Shown: positions 41,399 through 48,393 of the stretch, in pieces
Layout of the letters: every line of letters begins with the position of its first letter
How positions within the stretch are numbered: position 1 is the stretch's first letter
Source: Prevotellaceae bacterium
GTDB taxonomy: Bacteria; Bacteroidota; Bacteroidia; Bacteroidales; Bacteroidaceae
DNA: 48,393 nt
Direction of reading: 5' to 3'
NCBI GenBank assembly: GCA_021153165.1
Contig: JAGKTZ010000009.1
Location: 1 to 48,393 of the forward strand
Translations under genes and position numbers: made by a program
The notes under the pieces: model-generated
Told to the model about the DNA's origin: nothing
Database searches by the model: none
The model's input: only the letters and a program-made list of their open reading frames with translations

Positions 41399-41962
41399 TT
41401 AGTAATCAGTTAGTTCAACTATGTTTGGGAAATAATTTCCCCAACGAGAGGATTTATATGCCTCTACACAACCCTTTCGAACGTGGAGGGTGGCTCTTAA
41501 TTTCAATTCTGAAAAAATATAGCCCCACATATCTAATTCAGGTGGAGTAGATGTTAAAGTACCAAAATTTGTAATGGGACAACCGTAAAAAGCATACCTT
41601 TTCAAATCTTTCACATTGCCACCTATTACAACTGTTTTTAAACTACTACAATCACGAAAGGTCCCTTCTTCTATACTTGTGACACTATTGGAAAGAGCAA
41701 TAGAGGACAAATTCGAACAATCATAAAAAGCATAGGATCCTATACTTGTTACACTATTAGGAATATTTATAGAGGACAAATTCGAACAATTATAAAAAGC
41801 GCTTGCTCCTATGCTTGTTACACTATTGGGAATCGTAATGGAATATAAATCCGAACAATTATAGTATTTACAACCAGTTATTACTCAATATTTTGCGAGT
41901 AATAAGTCAGAAATATGGTCATAACCTTTAACGGTGCATTCTAAAAGGTGAAGATTTAACAT
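41399..41962 (-). pseudogene. Truncated BspA-like leucine-rich-repeat gene
   Basis: From 41884 down to 41399 the minus frame encodes LRR_5/BspA-type repeats (about 23 residues each: SVTSIGSYAFYDCSNLSSI, then SVTSIEEGTFRDCSSLKTV) and the usual non-repeat end (GCVEAYKSSRWGNYFPNIVEL). The upstream part of the repeat region and the signal peptide expected for a surface BspA protein are missing. In the same frame an ATG at 41962 opens 25 unrelated codons (MLNLHLLECTVKGYDHISD...), which end at a TGA (41887-41885) exactly where the repeats begin. A 9-bp inverted repeat (TTATTACTC/GAGTAATAA, 41878-41905) spans that junction. It is likely a decayed or rearranged remnant of a larger surface protein gene. 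Confidence 0.7.
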
Positions 41963-42170
41963 TTTTATTGTTTCTTAACGCTCAAAGCGTATCAATAAAG
42001 TGTGTTTCTTCTCTTTTCAGTGCTATTTGCAGTTTGATGTTTCCATCATTCCACGTTTATTGTGGCTCATTGGTTGAACCGTTTCTGAAAGTTATATAAT
42101 TTTCAACTACGACATAATCTCGCATATTTAATTTGTTAGTATTATTGTAATTAATAGGGATACTGATAAC
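41963..42170. other. Intergenic gap without recognisable genes
   Basis: About 200 AT-rich bases between the LRR remnant and the dehydrogenase gene. It includes AACGCTCAAAGCGT (41978-41991), a short inverted repeat. No terminator, RNA gene or ORF is supported. Confidence 0.4.
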
Positions 42171-42860
42171 TTAACTCATAAAGTATTTCATAATAAATGA
42201 AATAATATTCCATCGTTTTGTTACCACCACCAGCGATTTCTTCTGTGTTATCGCTTTTTTTATTTGCCTTACAACCTTTGGTACAGGCATAACCCAAAAT
42301 AGTCCTTCTCCTTTTGCCATTGCTGTATTTACCAACCCAGGCCTTACTTCTGTTACGGATATGCCATCCTTCTTGGATTTTTTGCGAAGAGCTTGTGAAT
42401 AGTTTATTTGATATGCTTTTGTTGCTGAATATGCAGGAGCATTTGGTTCACCAACCAAGCCTCCTATAGATGTAATTGTAACTATATGGCCAAAGCCTTG
42501 CTTTTTGAATAGGTTATATATGCTATCTACTGCTATAGTCCATCCAAGAACATTTGTATTGATAGTAGACAATTCTATATCTGGAAGAAGTTCTGGATTA
42601 AGATCTCCTGTCCCAGCACATATTATAGCTAAATCTATGTGCTTTGCATTGTCAAATACGTCCTTAAATAAAGGCTCAAGTTCTTGATGATTAGTTATAT
42701 CACAAGAATAAATTGTGGTGTTTGTAGGACGCATCTCTTTCATTTCATCAAGAAGCGATATTCGTCTACCCAATACTATCACATTGTTGTCATTCTCAGC
42801 GTATGTGTCCCATAAACCACGACCTATGCCTGAGGTTGCACCGATTATAAGTATATTCAT
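42171..42860 (-). CDS. Short-chain dehydrogenase/reductase
   Basis: A 229-residue classical SDR from ATG 42860 (MNILIIGATSGIGRGL); the frame is open 14 codons further up, but the promoter and the Rossmann start favour 42860. NAD(P)-binding GATSGIG (about 7-13), the CAGTGD segment (NAG-type), the catalytic triad with Ser in TITSIGG and YxxxK as YSATK (about 145-149), and the PG motif in VRPGLVNTAMA are present. The end has a basic amphipathic helix (VVRQIKKAITQKKS). Substrate unknown. It has its own full promoter. Neighbours on both sides look unrelated. Confidence 0.88.
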   Translation of the reverse strand: MNILIIGATSGIGRGLWDTYAENDNNVIVLGRRISLLDEMKEMRPTNTTIYSCDITNHQELEPLFKDVFDNAKHIDLAIICAGTGDLNPELLPDIELSTINTNVLGWTIAVDSIYNLFKKQGFGHIVTITSIGGLVGEPNAPAYSATKAYQINYSQALRKKSKKDGISVTEVRPGLVNTAMAKGEGLFWVMPVPKVVRQIKKAITQKKSLVVVTKRWNIISFIMKYFMS

Positions 42861-42888
42861 AAAGCTTTTTATCAATTTAAAATTGCTG

Positions 42889-42919
42889 CAAAGGTACGAC
42901 AAATTCCATTCTCCGCAAA
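42889..42919 (-). promoter_or_regulatory. Promoter for the SDR gene (TTTG-N19-TACCTTTG)
   Basis: On the minus strand TTTG (42919-42916) and TACCTTTG (42896-42889) are separated by exactly 19 bp, a perfect Bacteroidetes promoter, about 29 bases before the ATG at 42860. Confidence 0.78.
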
Positions 42920-43145
42920 AGTACCTCTTATCAATCTATTATTTTGGAGGGAGTGAAATCTGCCGCTTGCCAAATTTCTCTCTATCGAAAATAATAAGCC
43001 TTTGAAAGATTTGAGAACATTTTGAATGATAGATTATCAAGTTGGACCTATTATTTATGCTGTTCTTTGTTTCTACTATTTCGTCAGTCGTTTATCTCCG
43101 TTGCCGGATGCAGATTCAAGCCAAACCGATGAATAGGAAAAGGTT
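42920..43145. other. Gap before the S41 peptidase gene
   Basis: About 225 bases without a supported gene. An ATG at 43125 opens only a short frame out of register with the peptidase, and the peptidase frame itself is closed by a TAG at 43134. This looks like the place where a normal 5' end was lost. Confidence 0.4.
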
Positions 43146-44267
43146 TTGGAGCTGTTTACTCTCCAACGGAGGAAGAAACTGCTCCAAACGGCAATTTCAT
43201 TGTCAGTACTAGGACAAGAAGCCAAGAACAACAATGCGTTTTCTGTAAGTATTAAGGATTTTGGAGGTGCTATTTATGAACTGGAAAATAATTATGCAGG
43301 ATTTCCCATATTGGCGGATAACCCTATTAAATATAAGGAATACTCAGAACTCAAAATAAAACTTTATAATAAAATTAGAAAAGGGAAGATAGAAGGCTAT
43401 GATGCGGTAGGCGAACTTTATGGCTGGTTTGGAGATAGTCATCTCAGAACTGGGCTTGCAGAACACAATAAATACAGAAAGATACGAAAAGAACATGTTA
43501 GTTCTTCTGAAGGAATGGATGAGTATAATCCTATGCCTATTGCACAAAAAGTATCTCAAGAGACGTTCCTGATTCGTTTTACATCCTGTTCGGGTGATCC
43601 ATCTCTTGAATGGATAAATGAATCCATTAAGGCATACAAAGAGTCTCAATGCAAATATTTAATTATAGACATTAGAGGTAATGGCGGTGGTCAAGACTCC
43701 TTTTATAAGCCATTTCTAAAACTTTTATATGATACGGAATATGTTTCGAAAGGAGTTGAACTCCGTAACTCTGTTGATAACATCAACTATTTGAAGACTC
43801 AAGTAGAGCGTCTTCCCTGGCTACAAGACATAATTACGAATGCTGAAAATTCAACTGAACCATTTATTAGGTTGGTTGATGATTTCTCAATCAAATATGA
43901 TACTATTTGTCCATACCCTATTAAAGCTGCAATTATCATTGATAGTAATGTTGCGAGCTCTGCCGAACAAATGCTTCTGGACATCAAAGGATGTAGTTCG
44001 CGTACAACGATATATGGTAAAGGCAATACATTGGGATGTCTTGACTATTCCAATATTCGCAGAGCTGATTTGAAAGGGAGCAAAATCACGACATGGGTTC
44101 CTATGACACGTTCTTGTCGCCTTCCAGAAAATGGCATTGATAAAACAGGCATTGCACCTGATGTTCGCATGTCCATTCAATTACCTAAAATTTTGACAGA
44201 CAATATAGATGAATGGGTATTATGGGTTACTAAACTCATGGAAAAAGAACAAGATTGCCTAGAATAA
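43146..44267 (+). CDS. S41-family peptidase-like protein, N-terminus abnormal
   Basis: A 373-residue protein with the S41 (C-terminal processing/tricorn-type) protease core: a cap region (about 30-130: AIYELENNYAGFP), YLIIDIRGNGGG at about 170-181, the nucleophile segment DSNVASSAEQMLLDIKG (about 266-282, serine in ASSAE), and TTIYGKGNTLGCLDYS with a candidate general-base Lys. The S41 group in Bacteroidetes is usually exported, but here the frame opens at a TTG after a TAG (43134) and there is no signal peptide: the first about 25 residues (MELFTLQRRKKLLQTAISL) do not fit. So the gene is probably 5'-truncated or uses an odd start. Whether it is active is uncertain. Confidence 0.6.
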   Translation: MELFTLQRRKKLLQTAISLSVLGQEAKNNNAFSVSIKDFGGAIYELENNYAGFPILADNPIKYKEYSELKIKLYNKIRKGKIEGYDAVGELYGWFGDSHLRTGLAEHNKYRKIRKEHVSSSEGMDEYNPMPIAQKVSQETFLIRFTSCSGDPSLEWINESIKAYKESQCKYLIIDIRGNGGGQDSFYKPFLKLLYDTEYVSKGVELRNSVDNINYLKTQVERLPWLQDIITNAENSTEPFIRLVDDFSIKYDTICPYPIKAAIIIDSNVASSAEQMLLDIKGCSSRTTIYGKGNTLGCLDYSNIRRADLKGSKITTWVPMTRSCRLPENGIDKTGIAPDVRMSIQLPKILTDNIDEWVLWVTKLMEKEQDCLE

Positions 44268-44296
44268 AAAAACTTAATTTTCGAACTTATAAATTG

Positions 44297-44656
44297 ATGC
44301 ATATGCAGAACCCTGTCATAAAATACGCAACTCTATCATGGGCTGTAGTCGGAATATCAGAAGAAGCTTCCTGCTTCTCCCTTGACTCTTTGCAAAAGGA
44401 GAGTGAAACATTTGAAGAAGCAGTTGAGAAATATGTTATCTTCTATATGGCTTTTTGGAATATCGCTTTCGTAAACAAAGATGAAGAGCAGAAACCCATG
44501 TGCGAGGATAAAGCAGTAAAAGGCAAACAGAAGATTAAACAATACATCAAGGAGCATCCGCCTGTTGCTACTCTACCTAAATTCTACATCACTTTTCTAA
44601 ATCAGCCGAAGATTGGTTGCGATGCCGATGGCTTCAGTGATGTTTTCTGCATGTAA
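44297..44656 (+). CDS. Hypothetical protein, overlaps LuxR gene end
   Basis: A 119-residue protein from ATG 44297 (MHMQNPVIKYATLSWAVVG), 29 bp after the S41 gene. It has a hydrophobic/aromatic middle (AVEKYVIFYMAFWNIAF, about 54-70) and a lysine-rich second part (KAVKGKQKIKQYIKEHPP). No family is recognised. Its last 60 bases overlap the convergent LuxR gene on the other strand, which is uncommon but tolerable. Amino acid composition is plausible for a real protein. An earlier TTG (44255) would extend it into the S41 gene. It could also be a chance frame. Confidence 0.4.
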   Translation: MHMQNPVIKYATLSWAVVGISEEASCFSLDSLQKESETFEEAVEKYVIFYMAFWNIAFVNKDEEQKPMCEDKAVKGKQKIKQYIKEHPPVATLPKFYITFLNQPKIGCDADGFSDVFCM

Positions 44657-45358
44657 CTTGTAGAAAAGATTCTTCTTGTGGTATTTTACGGTATTGACAT
44701 CGATGAAGAGTTTTTCCGCTATTTCCGTATTAGAGAATCCCTTAACGGAAAGTTGCAATATATCTTTCTCTCGTTCTGCCAATGTTATATTGGGTTGTTC
44801 TCTCCAGCGTTTGCCCTCAAAGGAATAGCTGTAATGCGTAGTACAGTCTTTGCATGTGATAATCACATTACCCACAGTGGTTCTTGGAGACAATGAAACA
44901 GAACAAAGGGCCAACCACATATCACCGTTACTATTCAGAAGTATAGGTGTGAGCTTGTGGTGGATAAGGTGTAAATGCCCATCAGAAGCCTTGATGTGAA
45001 AATCATATTCAATAGTCATATCAAGTTTCTTTTCCTTGGGTTGCTTGTCGTAGAACTTGAATCCAGCTTCATTGATTTCAAACAGCATTTGAATTTCATC
45101 TGCAGGAACTACATCCATATAAAAGGCATACCCCTTCTTCCTTACTTCATCAGGAGAGTATCCACATAGAAACAGCGGATTGGGAGATACATACAGGAAG
45201 TTCTTGCGATTGTAATCAATTATATACAGACTGCTATTCGTACTGCGTGCCATAGCTTCAGCCATTGAGACGCATACTTGCAGTTGTGCATAATCACTGT
45301 CTTCAATATGAAGATCCGGATTGATTGGTCGAAAAAAACGTAACAATTCCTCTTTCAC
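44597..45358 (-). CDS. PAS-LuxR transcriptional regulator
   Basis: A 253-residue regulator. The N-terminal half (about 25-160) is PAS-like (SLYIIDYNRKNFLYVSPNPLFLCGYSPDEV, later HIKASDGHLHLIHHKLTPIL), so it may sense a small ligand or redox state. The C-terminal LuxR helix-turn-helix is at about 190-250 (LTLAEREKDILQLSVKGFSNTEIAEKL, then the recognition helix DVNTVKYHKKNLFYKL). No receiver domain, so it is not a classical response regulator. It is divergent from the large outer-membrane receptor gene over a 136-bp gap with direct repeats, and this pairing is common in Bacteroides, so it probably controls that gene. Confidence 0.9.
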   Translation of the reverse strand: MKEELLRFFRPINPDLHIEDSDYAQLQVCVSMAEAMARSTNSSLYIIDYNRKNFLYVSPNPLFLCGYSPDEVRKKGYAFYMDVVPADEIQMLFEINEAGFKFYDKQPKEKKLDMTIEYDFHIKASDGHLHLIHHKLTPILLNSNGDMWLALCSVSLSPRTTVGNVIITCKDCTTHYSYSFEGKRWREQPNITLAEREKDILQLSVKGFSNTEIAEKLFIDVNTVKYHKKNLFYKLHAENITEAIGIATNLRLI

Positions 45359-45422
45359 AAGTCCTTCTGTATTAAATACGAGGACAAAATTACAAATAAA
45401 TATCCAAAACTACTCTATTGGG

Positions 45423-45447
45423 TAGTGGATAAGTAGTGATAAGTGGC
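45423..45447 (+). promoter_or_regulatory. Direct repeats in the LuxR/receptor intergenic region
   Basis: TAGTGGATAAG (45423-45433) is followed at once by TAGTGATAAG (45434-45443) and then TGGCGAACTTTG, where GAACTTTG is close to a -7 box. A direct repeat beside a promoter is a good candidate operator for the divergent LuxR regulator. A minus-strand -7 box TAATTTTG (45392-45385) may drive the regulator. Confidence 0.45.
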
Positions 45448-45494
45448 GAACTTTGCTGTGTCAAATTGAAAAAACATAAAACATTTATAAAGAT

Positions 45495-47783
45495 ATGAAG
45501 AAACTTTTATTATTACTAATCTGCAGCATTGGAATACATAGTAATATTGTAGCTCAGAGTATTACAGGAAAAGTTATAGATCAAGAAGGACAAGCTATCG
45601 CTTTTGCGAATGTTATTTTGTGTAATGATGCTGACAGCACTATGGTTTCAGGCTGTACAAGTAATTTGGAAGGTCTGTTTACTTTGGACTGTCCTAATAA
45701 AAAGGACAAGCACATTCAAGTTTCATTTGTAGGATATGAAACTAAAACATCTAAAGTAGAGACAAATCCTATGACAATCGTATTATCCCCAATAATTATG
45801 GATGAAGTGGTTGTTACAGGTTATAAGAAATTGTACAAGCAAGAGAATGGGGAGATTGTAGCAAGTGTTAAAGGAACTATCCTAGAAAGTTTTCCTAAAG
45901 CGAATGATGTTATAGCCCAATTGCCTTTCGTGAATGGACAAAATGGTAATTTCACAATCTTTGGCAAGGGTACACCGCTTATCTATATCAATAATCGTTT
46001 GGTACAGGATAAAGAAGAGTTAAACCGTTTGATGTCTTCTGAAATCAAAAGTATCAAAGTAAATACAATGCCAGGTGCTAAATATGATGCGTCAGTAAAT
46101 TCTGTAATACAAATTATTACAGAAAAACCTCAAGGTGAAGGTTTGAGCGGCTCGTTATATGCAGGGGGTAAGCGTTCAAGTGTATGGTCTACTGAGGAGT
46201 ACGCATCTTTGAATTATCGCAACGGAGCTTGGGATGTGTTTGGTTCAGCATATTGGATACAGGACCGTCAGAAAATTGATATGAATTCGTATCAACAATT
46301 ATTGATCTCGGAATTTTCTCACGATGTTGCTTATGACGAGATCGAGAAAATTAAGTCCAACCGTCTTGCAACGGTTACAGGAATCAATTACAATCCCAAC
46401 ACCAACCATTCTGCAGGAGTACAATATGTGTATAATAATACCAACTGGAAAGATGAGATGTTCAACGACATTCTGTATACTACAAACAATAACACAGAAG
46501 TTATTGAGCAAAGTTCCTATTTCGATAAACCAAGCGTAAGTCATAATGTAAATGCATATTATAATGGAAGGTGGAAGAATAAATACTCACTGAATGTCAA
46601 TGCAGATTGGATGACAGGCGACGCAACTGATAGGATGGAATCCTTCTTTAAAGACAATTATGCAGAAGATATAAATACCATAGGTGCACGCGAATATAAT
46701 CTATATGCAGTAAAAGGAGTATTCTCATATACAAATAATAAGTGGCTTTCTTTAGATGCAGGTACTGAATATTCATATACCGATGTAATTCAAACTTATA
46801 ACATTGACAACAGCGAACTTGGAATAGATAATTCCAATGATATGACTAAGCAGAATCGATGGGCAATGTTTGTTTCGGCAAATGCACGCGCTGGTAAATG
46901 GGGTTTTGGTGCTGGTATACGCTACGAGAATATCAATTTTGATTATTACCAGGATCAAGTTTATAATAACGAACAATCCAAATCATATGGCAAGTTCTTC
47001 CCTAACATACAAGTTGGATATTCAAGTGACAACATTCAGACTGTAGTAGGTTATGAAAGGAAAATTCAATACCCAACATACAGTCAGTTGAGAAGCAATG
47101 TACAATACAGTTCGCCATTTGTATATGAAAGTGGTAATCCATTACTTCAGCCTCAGATACAGAATGATTTTACAGGCATGTTTGCCTATAAGGAACTGAA
47201 AGTTATGCTTGGATATACAATATACGAGGATTATATTACTCAATTGATGAGTTTGTATGATGGAAATCCGATTGTTTTAATCAGTACGGAGAATGTAAAA
47301 GATGTAAGTAGTAGTTTCTTTGCTGTAAGCTACACTCCTGTGATACATTTCTGGAGGCCAAATTTTGAGGTTGGTGGGCAATGGCAGTCGTTCGACCTCG
47401 GAGACGGTCAGGATTACAACAAACCAATATTCAAGATACGATGGAACAATACATTCTCATTGCCTAAAGAATGGATGGTAAATCTGGATGCTCGTTGGCA
47501 ATCAAAGGGAAATTCCGGAATTTACTTATTAGATTCTTCATATCGAGTTAATATGGGCGTTACAAAACAGTTCCTTGAGAGAAAATTGGCTGTCTCATTG
47601 TCCGTTAATGACATATTCGGATCATCAAAAACTAAGTGGCATATCAACAATAATCTGATGAAGTTCGACTATGATAAGTATAGTGATTCTCAATATGTCA
47701 AGTTGACTGTCCGTTATAATTTCAACTCAACCAGAGATAAATATAGAGGCAAATCTTCAACCGATGAAATGAGAAGATTATAA
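45495..47783 (+). CDS. TonB-dependent-receptor-like outer membrane protein
   Basis: A 762-residue outer-membrane protein. Signal peptide MKKLLLLLICSIGIHSNIVAQ, then a CarboxypepD-regulatory-like domain (about 22-105: SITGKVIDQEGQAIAFANVIL, FVGYETKTSKVE), the TonB-box-like turn MDEVVVTGYKK, a plug-like region (about 110-215: GTILESFPKANDVIAQLPFV), and a long beta-barrel of the OMP_b-brl_3 type that ends in an aromatic strand (YVKLTVRYNFN) plus a short charged tail. Such proteins take up a substrate or signal through TonB; no SusD partner is next to it, so it is not a classical SusCD system. The divergent LuxR gene probably regulates it. Two hairpins follow the gene. Confidence 0.9.
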   Translation: MKKLLLLLICSIGIHSNIVAQSITGKVIDQEGQAIAFANVILCNDADSTMVSGCTSNLEGLFTLDCPNKKDKHIQVSFVGYETKTSKVETNPMTIVLSPIIMDEVVVTGYKKLYKQENGEIVASVKGTILESFPKANDVIAQLPFVNGQNGNFTIFGKGTPLIYINNRLVQDKEELNRLMSSEIKSIKVNTMPGAKYDASVNSVIQIITEKPQGEGLSGSLYAGGKRSSVWSTEEYASLNYRNGAWDVFGSAYWIQDRQKIDMNSYQQLLISEFSHDVAYDEIEKIKSNRLATVTGINYNPNTNHSAGVQYVYNNTNWKDEMFNDILYTTNNNTEVIEQSSYFDKPSVSHNVNAYYNGRWKNKYSLNVNADWMTGDATDRMESFFKDNYAEDINTIGAREYNLYAVKGVFSYTNNKWLSLDAGTEYSYTDVIQTYNIDNSELGIDNSNDMTKQNRWAMFVSANARAGKWGFGAGIRYENINFDYYQDQVYNNEQSKSYGKFFPNIQVGYSSDNIQTVVGYERKIQYPTYSQLRSNVQYSSPFVYESGNPLLQPQIQNDFTGMFAYKELKVMLGYTIYEDYITQLMSLYDGNPIVLISTENVKDVSSSFFAVSYTPVIHFWRPNFEVGGQWQSFDLGDGQDYNKPIFKIRWNNTFSLPKEWMVNLDARWQSKGNSGIYLLDSSYRVNMGVTKQFLERKLAVSLSVNDIFGSSKTKWHINNNLMKFDYDKYSDSQYVKLTVRYNFNSTRDKYRGKSSTDEMRRL

Positions 47784-47813
47784 CAAAACAGCATCAATAA
47801 ATACTCTAACACT

Positions 47814-47849
47814 GCAATGGCAGGATACCTTAAAAGTATCCTCCATTGC
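47814..47849 (+). other. Hairpin after the receptor gene
   Basis: GCAATGGCAGGATAC (47814-47828) pairs with GTATCCTCCATTGC (47836-47849) with one unpaired C. It lacks a T-run on the plus strand, so it is more a 3'-end stabilising hairpin than a clear terminator. Confidence 0.5.
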
Positions 47850-47943
47850 TAAAATAATCATTAGTCGCCACTTTACTCTAAAAATGTACTTTTACAGCTC
47901 TACAATCAATGATGTAGTTTTATTTAGAATTACGGTAAAAAGC

Positions 47944-47995
47944 AACCCGTAAGCTGTTCTTACGAGATGCTGACGGGTTCTGTTATTTTTTGTTT
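47944..47995 (+). terminator. Terminator-like hairpin
   Basis: AACCCGTAAGC (47944-47954) pairs with GCTGACGGGTT (47969-47979) with one mismatch, enclosing a 14-base loop, then CTGTTATTTTTTG. It likely ends the receptor transcript. The rest of 47784-48063 has nothing else recognisable. Confidence 0.6.
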
Positions 47996-48063
47996 GAGTT
48001 TTTATGCTCTATAAGAACCTTTTTACAGATCCATTTACAAGCTCACACAGATAGACTCGCTGT

Positions 48064-48393
48064 TTACCTCCAAAGTGGTTCATTCTTCCAGTTGATAGGA
48101 ATACCAATTTTATGAATAGGTATGACTTGGGAACTTGTCTCAAACAATGCCTTTACTTTTTCTTGGATAGATTTGCTACCACTTACGGCTCTACAGAGAT
48201 AAACCAAGGCACAAGTTACTGCATAGGGCTTTTTCTTCTGCATTTCTGAGAATTCGTTATTCAACCAAAGCTCTCTATGTCCCTTGATATTCGAGATTTT
48301 CTTGCTGAGTGCTCTGTTCCATAGACGAGAATGGTGTGCTATGATATTTCGCATTAACGAGATTATCTCTATCCAGTTGGAAAACTCTCTCGA
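48064..48393 (-). CDS. Abi-family (AbiD/F, HEPN) abortive infection protein, partial
   Basis: The minus frame is open from the right edge to a stop at 48064: 110 codons, the C-terminal part of an Abi_2-type protein, whose full length is about 300. The HEPN-like active-site motif is clear, RNIIAHHSRLWNR (R-x4-H followed by HSRLWNR), preceded at the edge by FSNWIEIISLM, just as in AbiD/AbiF. These proteins are thought to act as RNA-cleaving abortive infection factors against phage, sometimes together with an RNA antitoxin. The internal ATG at 48354 is not a true start, because the Abi pattern continues upstream of it. The N-terminal part lies outside the window. Confidence 0.85.
   Translation of the reverse strand, partial: SREFSNWIEIISLMRNIIAHHSRLWNRALSKKISNIKGHRELWLNNEFSEMQKKKPYAVTCALVYLCRAVSGSKSIQEKVKALFETSSQVIPIHKIGIPINWKNEPLWR

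Noticed and set aside
47814..47849. Intrinsic terminator
   Set aside because: Good stem but no T-run after it on the plus strand; kept only as a hairpin.
48064..48354. Complete 96-residue protein starting at 48354
   Set aside because: The Abi pattern continues upstream of that Met to the window edge, so it is an internal Met of a longer gene.

Overview
The window looks like a chromosomal segment of a Bacteroidales bacterium, most likely from the Prevotellaceae side of the order. Three things point there: promoters of the Bacteroidetes type (TTTG, about 19 bp, TAnnTTTG) with A-rich leaders instead of strong Shine-Dalgarno sites; gene orders typical of Bacteroides/Prevotella (sigma-54 activator-lptE-TPR; rplY-pth-S4 protein; purH-mreBCD-mrdA-rodA; argR-GNAT-argG-argC-argD); and secreted proteins with C-terminal tails resembling type IX sorting signals. 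No species name can be supported from the sequence alone.

Layout. 1-4350 (minus strand): an envelope/regulation cluster (TPR protein, LptE-like lipoprotein, sigma-54 activator), then S4 RNA-binding protein, peptidyl-tRNA hydrolase and ribosomal protein L25. 4565-10400: secreted and membrane proteins (a TIM-barrel glycosidase-like protein, an alpha/beta-hydrolase, a DUF456 membrane protein, an Omp28-like thioredoxin-fold protein). 10538-10611: tRNA-Arg(CCG). 10897-16737 (minus): PlsC-type acyltransferase, a six-gene 2-oxoacid:ferredoxin oxidoreductase cluster, asnA. 17137-24438 (plus): an IMP-cyclohydrolase-only PurH followed by the cell elongation operon mreB-mreC-mreD-mrdA-rodA. 24697-28318: rsmA, a flippase-like membrane protein, pepD. 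28580-33503: an arginine biosynthesis operon. 33845-40726: a very large GH2 beta-galactosidase and alaS.

40800-48393 is AT-richer and looks accessory. It holds a decayed leucine-rich-repeat gene, a short-chain dehydrogenase, an S41 peptidase without a normal N-terminus, an unknown protein, a divergent LuxR regulator/outer-membrane receptor pair, and the edge of an Abi/HEPN defence gene.

The least explained material is non-coding. Three families of strictly periodic intergenic repeats recur: four arrays of 21-bp A-tract/T-tract units (10785, 24514, 33579, 41102), four arrays of 9-bp units just upstream of argG, argD, the beta-galactosidase gene and alaS, and one array of 7-bp units (5759). 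A 59-bp near-copy of the argG PP-loop coding sequence lies between mreC and mreD, and an approximately 85-bp promoter unit is tandemly repeated before the flippase-like gene.
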